From NCBI GenBank assembly GCA_903938955.1, contig CAJAFJ010000762.1, positions 1 through 15,569 of the forward strand: a stretch of DNA of 15,569 bases. Direction: 5' to 3'. This document shows positions 6,747-13,110 of this stretch, in pieces; the first letter of the stretch is position 1, and every line of letters starts with the position of its first letter. The notes beneath the pieces are model-generated. The model had not been told where the DNA came from and ran no database searches. It saw only the letters and a program-made list of their open reading frames with translations. A program made the translations under genes and the position numbers. The DNA is from an uncultured beta proteobacterium. GTDB lineage: Bacteria; Pseudomonadota; Gammaproteobacteria; Burkholderiales; Burkholderiaceae.

Positions 6747-7814
6747 TCAGACGGCGGGCGCGGCCAGCAGCTTCATGCGCCGGAGCAGTATTTTTTCACG
6801 CTCCACGGTTTGCCCAATGGCGTGCTGGTAGGCGGGCGTGTCGAGGTAGTCGATGGTCTGATCGTAGCGGGCCAGCGCGGCCTTGTGGCGTTCGCTGAAG
6901 ATGGCTTTTTGAAATGCATCGTGCAGTTTTTTGACAATCGCCTCGGGCGTGCCCTTGGGCGCGGCCAGCCCCCAGGGCGAGGTGTAGACCGAGTTAGGGT
7001 AGCCCAGCTCGCGCAGGGTCGGCACCTGGGGCCAGTGCGGGCTGCGCTCGGCGCTGAAGATCGCCAGCAGGCGCATCTTGCCCTGATCAATCCAGGGTGC
7101 AAAGCCGGTCGAATTGACGCCCGCCATGAGTTGCCCGGAGGCGAGCGCCAGCATTTGGTCGGCCGTGCCTTTGTAGGGCACGTGGACGTAGGGGATGTTG
7201 TGCGCCAGCAAAATTTCTTCCATTGCCAGGTGGGCGGTGGTGCCCACACCGGTCGAGCCCATCAGCAGCTCACCGGGGTGTTGGCGCGCCCAGTTGAGCA
7301 AATCCGCCAAACTTTTCCAGCGGCTGCTGGCGGGCACCAGCACGCCAAAGGTGGTGCCGGACACCTGCACGATCGGGCTCAGGTCCTGCACCGGGTCCCA
7401 GGCAACGGGGTTCATCAAGGCGTGGCGGTAGACCGTGATCGGCACTTGCCCGATGGTGTAGCCGTCGGGTTTGGCCGCCTTCAAGGCGGGTGCCACCAGC
7501 GTACCGGCAGCGCCGGGTCGGTTGCTGATGATGACGTGCTGGCCGAGCAGGGGTTCGACCTCTTCGCACAGCAAGCGCAGGGTCAGGTCGGTGGCGCCGC
7601 CCGCTGGCCAGGGCACGATCAGTTGCAGCGGCCGTTGTGGCCAGGCCGGGGCGGCGTTGGGTGTTTGCGCCTGCGCCGCTGGCGTCACCAGCCCCAGGCC
7701 CGCGCCCATGACGCTTGCCAGCCCGGTCCCCAAGCCGAGTTGGAGCCAGCGTCGGCGCTGCATCAGCGGGTTGCCAGAAGGAGGGGATAGCAGGGCGGGT
7801 GTTGGGCGTGTCAT
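6747..7814 (-). CDS. Tripartite tricarboxylate transporter substrate-binding protein (TctC / Bug family)
   Basis: This is a periplasmic extracytoplasmic binding protein of the Bug/TctC family, 355 residues. A long N-terminal segment with MQRRRWLQLG at 18-27, a hydrophobic core and TPAAQAQ near 44-50 forms a secretion signal with some twin-arginine character. The mature part shows the Bug landmarks: RPLQLIVPWPAGGATD (61-76), NRPGAAGT (97-104), KAAKPDGYT near 112-120 and a PYKGTADQM motif near 217-225. The start may be ATG at 7814 or the internal ATG at 7763 directly before MQRRRW; neither has a clear ribosome site. Bug proteins are abundant in Burkholderiales and many are orphans. Here tctAB lies just beyond the ATPase gene, so it could serve that transporter although it is on the opposite strand. 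A sigma-70-like promoter precedes it. Confidence 0.9.
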   Translation of the reverse strand: MTRPTPALLSPPSGNPLMQRRRWLQLGLGTGLASVMGAGLGLVTPAAQAQTPNAAPAWPQRPLQLIVPWPAGGATDLTLRLLCEEVEPLLGQHVIISNRPGAAGTLVAPALKAAKPDGYTIGQVPITVYRHALMNPVAWDPVQDLSPIVQVSGTTFGVLVPASSRWKSLADLLNWARQHPGELLMGSTGVGTTAHLAMEEILLAHNIPYVHVPYKGTADQMLALASGQLMAGVNSTGFAPWIDQGKMRLLAIFSAERSPHWPQVPTLRELGYPNSVYTSPWGLAAPKGTPEAIVKKLHDAFQKAIFSERHKAALARYDQTIDYLDTPAYQHAIGQTVEREKILLRRMKLLAAPAV

Positions 7815-7840
7815 GGCGTTCAGTTTGGGGAACAGGTCGG

Positions 7841-7855
7841 CGCAACCGGGTTGCG
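7841..7855. promoter_or_regulatory. 15-bp palindrome in the divergent intergenic region (candidate operator)
   Basis: CGCAACC (7841-7847) and GGTTGCG (7849-7855) are perfect 7-bp arms around one central base. The site begins 27 bp before the tctC-like start codon and would lie inside that gene's mRNA leader if the promoter at 7910-7938 is used. A repressor site for a dimeric regulator is the simplest reading; a small RNA hairpin is sterically poor with a 1-nt loop. Confidence 0.45.
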
Positions 7856-7909
7856 AAAACCAGATTAATGCAAGAGCCGTGCCCGAAAAACAGGCATTGT
7901 TTTTGCTTT

Positions 7910-7938
7910 GTTATAGCCAGCGCCACCCTTTGGCACAA
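7910..7938 (-). promoter_or_regulatory. Sigma-70-like promoter for the tctC-ATPase unit
   Basis: Read on the minus strand, TATAAC (plus positions 7910-7915; five of six matches to the -10 consensus) and TTGTGC (7933-7938; three of six to the -35) are separated by exactly 17 bp. Transcription would start near 7903 and leave a leader of about 90 nt. An extended -10-like TGTTATAGC on the plus strand (7909-7917) overlaps it and could serve the beta-propeller gene, but it lacks a -35. Confidence 0.4.
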
Positions 7939-7950
7939 TCCAAAAATAAC

Positions 7951-7956
7951 AGGAGA
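7951..7956 (+). promoter_or_regulatory. Ribosome binding site of the beta-propeller gene
   Basis: AGGAGA is placed 7 nt before ATG 7964. It fixes the start there, although the reading frame stays open back to 7715. Confidence 0.75.
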
Positions 7957-7963
7957 CTTATCC

Positions 7964-8989
7964 ATGACCCTCAGCAACCTGGCATGGCCAGTGACAACGG
8001 TGCCGCGTGGACAACTGACCATGGTACGTACGGTGGTGCTGGGCGTTTTGGCCTTCAGTGCCCACTTGGCGCTGGCACAAGCGCCCGCCAACCGGGTCTA
8101 TGTGTCGAGCGAAAAAGACAACAAGATTTATGTCTTTGATGCCCAGGGCGTCGCGCAATCCGCCATTGCGGTGTGCCAGCGTCCGCGCGACATGAAGTTC
8201 AACCGCACGGGCAGCCAGATTTATGTGGTGTGTGGCGACAGCAACCAGCTCGGTCTGGTGGACACCGCCAGCGGCAAGATGACCGGCACCGTGCCGCTGA
8301 GCGACAGCCCCGAAATGTTTGGCCTGAGCCCGGATGGCAAGGTCGCGTATGTCTCCAGCGAAGACGACAGCACGCTGGCCGCCTTTGACCTGCAAAGCAA
8401 GGCCAAGCTGTTCGAGGTCAAGACCGGTGGCGAGCCCGAAGGTGTGCTGATCACGCCCGATGGCAAGCAGGCCTATGTCACGTCCGAGGTGGCCAATGCA
8501 GTCCACCTGATTGATTTGGCGCAGCGAAAAATCATCAAGAACATCCGCGTCGGCAACCGCCCGCGCCGCTTTGCCCTGGCCGCCGAGGGCAAAGAGCTGT
8601 GGGTTACCAATGAACTGGGTTCCAGCGTCAGCATCCTCAGCACGCAAGACCAAAGCGTCAAGCACACCCTGTCATTCAAGGTCAAAGGCATGCGCGCCAG
8701 CGACATTACGCCAGTCGGCATGACACTGAGCCCGGACGGTAAAACGATGTGGGTCGGCCTGGGCCGTGCCAATCATGTGGCCGAGGTGGATGTGGCGACA
8801 CGCGAGGTGCGGCGCAACATATTGGTCGGCAAGCGGGCCTGGGGCCTGACGATGCACCCGGACGGCAAGACGCTGTATGTGGCCAACGGCCTGTCGGACG
8901 ACATGACCCTGATTGACACCGTGGCCGGCAAAGCGCTGCGCACGGTGGCCGTCGGCCGGGTGCCGCACAGCGTGCTGGTGCAACCTTGA
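7964..8989 (+). CDS. YVTN-type beta-propeller protein associated with PQQ-dependent catabolism
   Basis: This is a periplasmic beta-propeller of 341 residues. It contains repeated blades of the YVTN type, each with a YV(S/T)(S/N)E...D core: YVSSEKDNK at 46-54, then YVSSEDDST, YVTSEVANA, WVTNELGSS, WVGLGRANH and YVANGLSDD, the last near the C-terminus, about seven blades in all. A signal peptide lies at about 20-39 (MVRTVVLGVL...LALAQ). The start is ATG 7964, fixed by AGGAGA; a start at ATG 8021 (residue 20) would give a more ordinary signal peptide but lacks a ribosome site. Such proteins are encoded next to quinoprotein alcohol dehydrogenases and their ABC genes; the biochemical role is not known, and no catalytic motif is visible. 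The stop is followed at once by the next gene, so it heads the operon. Confidence 0.9.
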   Translation: MTLSNLAWPVTTVPRGQLTMVRTVVLGVLAFSAHLALAQAPANRVYVSSEKDNKIYVFDAQGVAQSAIAVCQRPRDMKFNRTGSQIYVVCGDSNQLGLVDTASGKMTGTVPLSDSPEMFGLSPDGKVAYVSSEDDSTLAAFDLQSKAKLFEVKTGGEPEGVLITPDGKQAYVTSEVANAVHLIDLAQRKIIKNIRVGNRPRRFALAAEGKELWVTNELGSSVSILSTQDQSVKHTLSFKVKGMRASDITPVGMTLSPDGKTMWVGLGRANHVAEVDVATREVRRNILVGKRAWGLTMHPDGKTLYVANGLSDDMTLIDTVAGKALRTVAVGRVPHSVLVQP

Positions 8990-9000
8990 GGACGGGGCCA

Positions 9001-10200
9001 GTGACCCCGGGTTGGCGGCTGGCCGTCTGTGCCTTGGGGCTGGCCTGCCTGGGCGCGCAGGCCGCCCTGGCCGCTGTGCCGGTCAGTGTGACCGTGGCCG
9101 TGATCTCGCTGGCGGATGATGCGCGTTATGCGCCCCGGCGGCTGGAGCGCGCCTACCCGGGCCATCCACAAGGTCGCCCGGGCGATGCGGCCCGGCTGGC
9201 GGCGGACGAGGCGAGCGTTGAGCTGCAGATGGCGGGCGTCGCGCTGAAAATCCGCGAGGTGATGCTGCCCGATCTGCAGGCCTTACCGAAGGCGCTGGCC
9301 GACCTGAAGGCGGCGCGGGTGCAACATGTGCTGGCAGATTTGCCTTTGCCAGCCCTGCGCCAGCTGGTGCAAACCGCGCCCTCCGCGTTGGGCGGTGCCA
9401 TGATTTTCAACGCGGGGCTGGATGACGATGGCCTGCGCGGTGAGCAGTGCGCCGCCCACCTGTTGCACACCTACCCGAGCCAGCAAATGTTCAGCGATGC
9501 GCTGGCGCAGTACCTGGCGGCGCGCAGCTGGCGCAAGGTCTTGCTGCTGCAAGGCCCGCAACTGGACGACGTGTTGCAGGGCGCGGCCATGAACCGGTCG
9601 GCCAAGCGCTACGGCCTCAAGGTCATCCAAACCCGGCCCTTCAAACTCAGTGGCGACCCGCGTGAGCGTGACCTGTCCAACACCCGCCTGTTGACCGGCG
9701 ACCGTGAGCACGAGGTGGTGCTGGTGATGGACAGCCAGGGCGAATTTGCCCGCACCTTGCCCTACGCCACCCAGTGGCCCCGGCCGGTGGCGGGGGCCAG
9801 CGGCCTGATGGCGCAGGTCTGGCACCCGCAGTGGGAGCGCAACGGCGGGCCGCAACTCTCGCGCCGCTTCCAGAAACTGGCCAAGCGACCGATGCAAGGC
9901 CATGACTGGGCCGCCTGGATGGCCGTCAAGGCGGTGGCCGCGGTGCTGGTGGACGAGCCCAAGGCCACCATCCCCCAGCAACTCAAACGCTTGCGCAGCG
10001 GTGCGGTAGGGGTCGATGGTTTCAAGGGGCCGCGCTTGTCGTTTCGGTCGTGGGACGGGCAGCTGCGCCAGCCGCTGTTTTTAGGCCACGGTGACGGCGT
10101 GGTGGGCCTGGCCCCGCTCGACGGTGTGCTGCACCCGACCGAGGTGCTCGACACCCTGGGCATGGATGAGAAGGAGTCGGCATGCAAACAGCGTCCCTGA
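9001..10200 (+). CDS. ABC-type periplasmic binding protein of the PQQ-dependent alcohol dehydrogenase system
   Basis: This is a secreted protein of about 399 residues with a branched-chain-amino-acid-binding-protein-like fold (periplasmic binding protein type 1). It has a clear signal peptide (hydrophobic core, then AQAALAA, cleavage near 24-25). The mature protein shows a first-lobe pattern VTVAVISLADD and a second-lobe pattern KVLLLQGPQ, typical of two Rossmann-like lobes. GTG 9001 is chosen because GAGG lies 9 nt upstream; TTG 8986, which would overlap the previous stop, is the alternative and adds five residues. It overlaps the permease gene by 19 bp at its end. Proteins of this type accompany quinoprotein alcohol dehydrogenases, as in the ped gene cluster of Pseudomonas putida. 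The ligand is unknown, and an export-type ABC-2 permease next door makes a simple import role doubtful. Confidence 0.83.
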   Translation: MTPGWRLAVCALGLACLGAQAALAAVPVSVTVAVISLADDARYAPRRLERAYPGHPQGRPGDAARLAADEASVELQMAGVALKIREVMLPDLQALPKALADLKAARVQHVLADLPLPALRQLVQTAPSALGGAMIFNAGLDDDGLRGEQCAAHLLHTYPSQQMFSDALAQYLAARSWRKVLLLQGPQLDDVLQGAAMNRSAKRYGLKVIQTRPFKLSGDPRERDLSNTRLLTGDREHEVVLVMDSQGEFARTLPYATQWPRPVAGASGLMAQVWHPQWERNGGPQLSRRFQKLAKRPMQGHDWAAWMAVKAVAAVLVDEPKATIPQQLKRLRSGAVGVDGFKGPRLSFRSWDGQLRQPLFLGHGDGVVGLAPLDGVLHPTEVLDTLGMDEKESACKQRP

Positions 10201-11012
10201 GCCCGGCACGGCTGCCGCACCTGGCGCGCGCCCTGCGCGCGGTGGTAGGCCGTGAAATCAACAAGTTCATGCGCCAGCCCTCGCGGCTGGCCTCGGCGCT
10301 GGTGCGTCCGCTGCTGTGGTTTGTGGTGTTTTCAGCCGGGTTTCACAACGTGTTTGGCGTCTCCATCGTGCCGCCGTATGAGACCTATGTGGAATATCAG
10401 GTCTACATGGTGCCGGGCTTGCTGGCGATGGTGGCCTTGTTCAACGGCATGCAAAGCTCGCTCTCCATGGTGTACGACCGCGAAATGGGCGTCATGCGTT
10501 TGCTGCTGACCGCGCCCCTGCCGCGCGGCTGGTTGCTGGCCTTCAAGCTGCTGGCTGGCACCTGTTTGTCAATGTTGCAAATGGCGGTGTTCTTGCTGAT
10601 TGCGCTGGCGTTTGGCGTCACGATGGACTGGCTGCATGTGCCTTTGCTGGTGTTGGCGATGGCCTGCGGCGCCACGCTGCTGGCAGCGTTGGGCCTGATG
10701 TTGTCGGTCTACATCAAGCAGCTGGAGAACTTTGCCGGCACCATGAATTTTGTGATTTTTCCGATGTTCTTCATCAGCCCGGCGCTGTACCCGTTGTGGA
10801 AGCTGGAAGAGTCGGGCGCCTGGTGGCTGTTGATTCTGGCGCAGTGGAACCCCTTCACCCATGTGGTGGAGATGCTGCGGTTTGCCATGTACGGCCAGGT
10901 CAACGGCTTGTCCTGGGGCGTGGTGCTGGCCGGGTCTGCGGTGTTTTTTGGCCTGGCCTGGTGGGGTTATGACCCCCAACGCGGCTGGATCAAACAACGC
11001 GGCGCCGCCTGA
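10182..11012 (+). CDS. ABC-2 type transporter permease of the PQQ-associated system
   Basis: This is an inner-membrane permease of the ABC-2 (exporter-type) family, 276 residues. About six hydrophobic segments are visible, at roughly 38-58, 77-95, 116-142, 152-176, 186-208 and 240-262. The cytoplasmic signature after the second segment, YDREMGVMRLLLTAPLPR (98-115), is typical of the family, as is the WNPFTHVVEMLR motif near 227-238. The start ATG 10182 overlaps the preceding gene by 19 bp and has AAGGAG 5 nt upstream. No ATPase gene follows; the only ABC ATPase in the window is at 5989-6717 on the minus strand and is its probable partner. The closest described relatives are the permeases of quinoprotein alcohol dehydrogenase clusters (PedC-like). 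What it transports is unknown. Confidence 0.9.
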   Translation: MQTASLSPARLPHLARALRAVVGREINKFMRQPSRLASALVRPLLWFVVFSAGFHNVFGVSIVPPYETYVEYQVYMVPGLLAMVALFNGMQSSLSMVYDREMGVMRLLLTAPLPRGWLLAFKLLAGTCLSMLQMAVFLLIALAFGVTMDWLHVPLLVLAMACGATLLAALGLMLSVYIKQLENFAGTMNFVIFPMFFISPALYPLWKLEESGAWWLLILAQWNPFTHVVEMLRFAMYGQVNGLSWGVVLAGSAVFFGLAWWGYDPQRGWIKQRGAA

Positions 11013-11055
11013 CGCTTCAGGCCGGGCGTCGGGGTAAAAAGAAGGAGACAAGCAC

Positions 11056-11898
11056 ATGGATGCCAGGAGCGAAGAAACGATGACTCACCCCGCGCTGCCC
11101 GGGCGCCGTGCGGCCCTGCTGAAAGTCGGCGGCGTGCTGGCGGCCGTGCTGGGCGCGCCCGCGTCATGGGCAGCGCCCGACCCCACTGGCGGCGATCCGC
11201 TGGGCTCCATGCAGTGGCCGTCCTTGCGCCAGCAGTACCTGGGCAAGGCGCCGATGCACTTCAGTTCGCAGGTGGTGCTCAAAGGCCCGGCCTTTGCCGA
11301 AGACGCCATGAGCGTGCCGTTGTTGCTGGATGCCCGCGCCCTGAGTGACACTGGCGGCGGCATTGAGCGCATCTTGGTGGTGGTGGACCGCAACCCGGTG
11401 CGCGAGGTGCTGAACTTTGAGCCGCTGCTGGCGCTGCCGATGCTGGCGTTTCGCATCCGCATGGAGCAAGCCTCGCCGGTACGGGCTATGGTCAAAACCC
11501 GTGATGGGCAGTGGCATGTGGGCGGCACCTGGGTGCAGGCCGCCGGCGGCGGCTGCACGGTGGCCGGGGTCACCCGCACCGATGGTTCGTGGAGCCGCAC
11601 CCTGAACCAGGTGCAGGCCCGGTTTTTCACCAACCTGATTGACAACAGCCAGCGCCTGCGGGTGCGCATCATGCACCCGATGGACACGGGTCTGGTGGCG
11701 GGCATCCCGGCGTTTTATATTGAAAAACTGCAGCTGCTGGACCAAACGGACCGGGTCTGGTGGCGCCTGGCCCTGCACGAGCCGGTGTCCGAAAACCCCT
11801 TGCTGACCTTTGAGCTGCCCGTGCGTCCCGCCGGGGTGTTGCGCCTGGTGGGCCGGGACAACAATGGCAACCTGATCAACATCGAGGTGATGTCATGA
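11056..11898 (+). CDS. Quinoprotein dehydrogenase-associated SoxYZ-like fused carrier protein
   Basis: This is a secreted 280-residue protein in which a SoxY-like domain (about 50-180) is fused to a SoxZ-like domain (about 185-280). In the sulfur-oxidising Sox system SoxY carries substrates on a C-terminal cysteine in a GGCG arm, and SoxZ is its partner. Here the corresponding GGGC sits at 164-167 (C167) in the middle of the fusion, between the two domains. The signal region has an RR pair (GRRAALLKVGG, 16-26) and ends ASWAA near 36-40, so Tat export is possible. ATG 11056 has AAGGAG 8 nt upstream; ATG 11080 is an alternative. It overlaps the next gene by ATGA. No other Sox genes are present, so a thiosulfate pathway is unlikely; a carrier role linked to the quinoprotein is inferred. 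Confidence 0.85.
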   Translation: MDARSEETMTHPALPGRRAALLKVGGVLAAVLGAPASWAAPDPTGGDPLGSMQWPSLRQQYLGKAPMHFSSQVVLKGPAFAEDAMSVPLLLDARALSDTGGGIERILVVVDRNPVREVLNFEPLLALPMLAFRIRMEQASPVRAMVKTRDGQWHVGGTWVQAAGGGCTVAGVTRTDGSWSRTLNQVQARFFTNLIDNSQRLRVRIMHPMDTGLVAGIPAFYIEKLQLLDQTDRVWWRLALHEPVSENPLLTFELPVRPAGVLRLVGRDNNGNLINIEVMS

Positions 11899-12869
11899 GG
11901 CGCCGCCTGACCGCTCCGCTCAGTGCGCTGCTCATGGCCTGCGCGGCGGCGTGGGCGGGGCCCGCACCCGACATGGCCCGGCTGGACTACGCCTTGCAGG
12001 CGCGTCAGATTGCGCCCCAGACCTGGGTGCTGGAAGGCGCGGTAGAAGACTTCAACCGCACCAACGGCTGCAACATCATCAACACCGGCTTTATCGCCAC
12101 TGGCGCGGGGGTGGTGGTGGTCAACACCGGCCCGTCGCGTCTCTATGGCGAGCAGCAGCGCCGGGCGATTGCCCGGGTCACCCGCGAGCCGGTGCTGCGG
12201 GTGCTGAACCTGAACCTGCACCCCGACTATTTCTTTGGCAACCAGGCCTGGGCCGATCGCCCGGTCGAAGCTCTGAGCGGCAGCCAGGCGGGCATGCAGG
12301 CCGAAGGCGCCAACTACGCCACCAACCTGTACCGCCTGTGTGGCGACTGGATGACGGGCACCGAGTCAACGCCGGCGCGCCAGACGGTGGCACCACAAAA
12401 TCTGACCCTCGGTTCGCACCAGCTGGAGATCCTGCGCCTGGACGGCCACACCGGCGACGACATGGTGCTGGTGGACCACAGCACCGGCGTGATGTTTGCG
12501 GGCGGACTGGTGTTTGCCGACCGCGTGCCGACCACGCCGCACGCCGACGTCACGCGCTGGTTGCACAGCCTGGACCAGCTGGAGGCCTTGCTGGATCGCC
12601 TGCCGGGCTACGTGGTGATCCCCAGCCATGGGCCGGTGCACCGCGACCGCCGCGGCCTTGCGCAGACCCGCGACTGGCTGCAATGGGTGACGGCCTTGAT
12701 GACGATGAGCGCTCGCCAGGGCCGTGACCTGAGCGAGGTGCTGCAGACCCAGCTGCCCGAGCGCTTCAAAAGCTGGGCCGCGCAACCGGCTGAATTTCAC
12801 CGCACGCTGACGCAGTGGTACCCGCGCTTCGAGGCGCAATCCCTGGTGGAACAGTCGCCGGGCAAGTGA
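11895..12869 (+). CDS. Metallo-beta-lactamase-fold protein of the quinoprotein relay system
   Basis: This is a secreted protein of 324 residues with a signal peptide ending AWA near 19-21 and a metallo-beta-lactamase fold. Relatives are annotated as quinoprotein relay system zinc metallohydrolases, also related to SoxH. The metal motif is worn down. HxHxDH reads N107-L-H109-P-D111-Y112, so the first and last histidines are lost. H185 in DGHTGDD and H245 in PSHGP remain, but the bridging aspartate expected in a GD pair is G204 (FAGGLVF). It may bind one metal or none. Its start overlaps the SoxYZ-like gene as ATGA with GAGGTGA just upstream, so the two are coupled. It is the last gene of the operon; the dehydrogenase promoter follows. 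Confidence 0.82.
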   Translation: MRRRLTAPLSALLMACAAAWAGPAPDMARLDYALQARQIAPQTWVLEGAVEDFNRTNGCNIINTGFIATGAGVVVVNTGPSRLYGEQQRRAIARVTREPVLRVLNLNLHPDYFFGNQAWADRPVEALSGSQAGMQAEGANYATNLYRLCGDWMTGTESTPARQTVAPQNLTLGSHQLEILRLDGHTGDDMVLVDHSTGVMFAGGLVFADRVPTTPHADVTRWLHSLDQLEALLDRLPGYVVIPSHGPVHRDRRGLAQTRDWLQWVTALMTMSARQGRDLSEVLQTQLPERFKSWAAQPAEFHRTLTQWYPRFEAQSLVEQSPGK

Positions 12870-12880
12870 TTCATTTCTGA

Positions 12881-12944
12881 ACAATGTCCCATCCTGACGC
12901 TGCCTGGCGGGGAACACTTGTGCAAAACGGACGCCGGCCAAGTG
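12881..12944 (+). promoter_or_regulatory. Inverted repeats upstream of the sigma-54 promoter (candidate activator sites or weak hairpin)
   Basis: Two imperfect symmetries overlap here. ACAATGTCCC (12881-12890) pairs with GGGaACAcTTGT (12910-12921) with two single-base bulges, and CACTTG (12915-12920) pairs with CAAGTG (12939-12944) across 18 nt. They lie about 45-110 bp upstream of the -24/-12 element, where enhancer-binding regulators of sigma-54 usually bind. No T-run follows, so a terminator for the upstream operon is less likely. Confidence 0.3.
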
Positions 12945-12986
12945 CTGGTTGAGGCGAAAAAAAGAGCGTGGTAAGGGTTTTGACGC

Positions 12987-13003
12987 TTGGCACAAAACTT
13001 GCC
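12987..13003 (+). promoter_or_regulatory. Sigma-54 (RpoN) -24/-12 promoter of the quinoprotein alcohol dehydrogenase
   Basis: TTGGCAC (12987-12993) and TTGCC (12999-13003) match the -24 and -12 blocks of the RpoN consensus. The invariant GG (12989-12990) and GC (13001-13002) are separated by exactly 10 bp, the spacing this sigma factor requires. Transcription would start near 13013, leaving a leader of about 98 nt before the GTG start. This implies control by an enhancer-binding activator not encoded in the window. Confidence 0.75.
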
Positions 13004-13097
13004 ATTTCAAGACCATGAGCCCTGGCCGGAACGGTCAGCGGGTTCATCACCCTTGGCGCCCGGAACGTCGGGGTGGCGATCAACTTACCAAAAATCC

Positions 13098-13103
13098 AGG
13101 AGA
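13098..13103 (+). promoter_or_regulatory. Ribosome binding site deciding the GTG start of the dehydrogenase
   Basis: AGGAGA lies 7 nt before GTG 13111. It outweighs the in-frame ATG at 12949, which lacks such a motif and lies upstream of the promoter. Confidence 0.8.
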
Positions 13104-13110
13104 CTACAAC

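Noticed and set aside
6732..7790. 352-residue plus-strand frame opposite the tctC-like gene
   Set aside because: It has no recognisable domain and low-complexity composition; the minus-strand frame encodes a clear Bug-family protein with a signal peptide.
7931..7946. Second sigma-54 site before the beta-propeller gene
   Set aside because: TTTGGCACA matches the -24 block, but the bases 10 bp after GG are AA instead of GC, so the -12 half is missing.
7715..7963. Extended start for the beta-propeller gene
   Set aside because: The extra 83 residues overlap the tctC-like gene on the other strand and the intergenic region; AGGAGA before 7964 marks the real start.
11056..12869. A genuine Sox thiosulfate-oxidation locus
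   Set aside because: Only a SoxYZ-like fusion and a SoxH-like protein are present; SoxA, SoxX, SoxB, SoxC and SoxD are absent and the neighbours are quinoprotein-linked.
12949..13110. N-terminal extension of the dehydrogenase from ATG 12949
   Set aside because: It would place 54 charged residues before the signal peptide and begin upstream of the sigma-54 promoter; GTG 13111 has a strong ribosome site.
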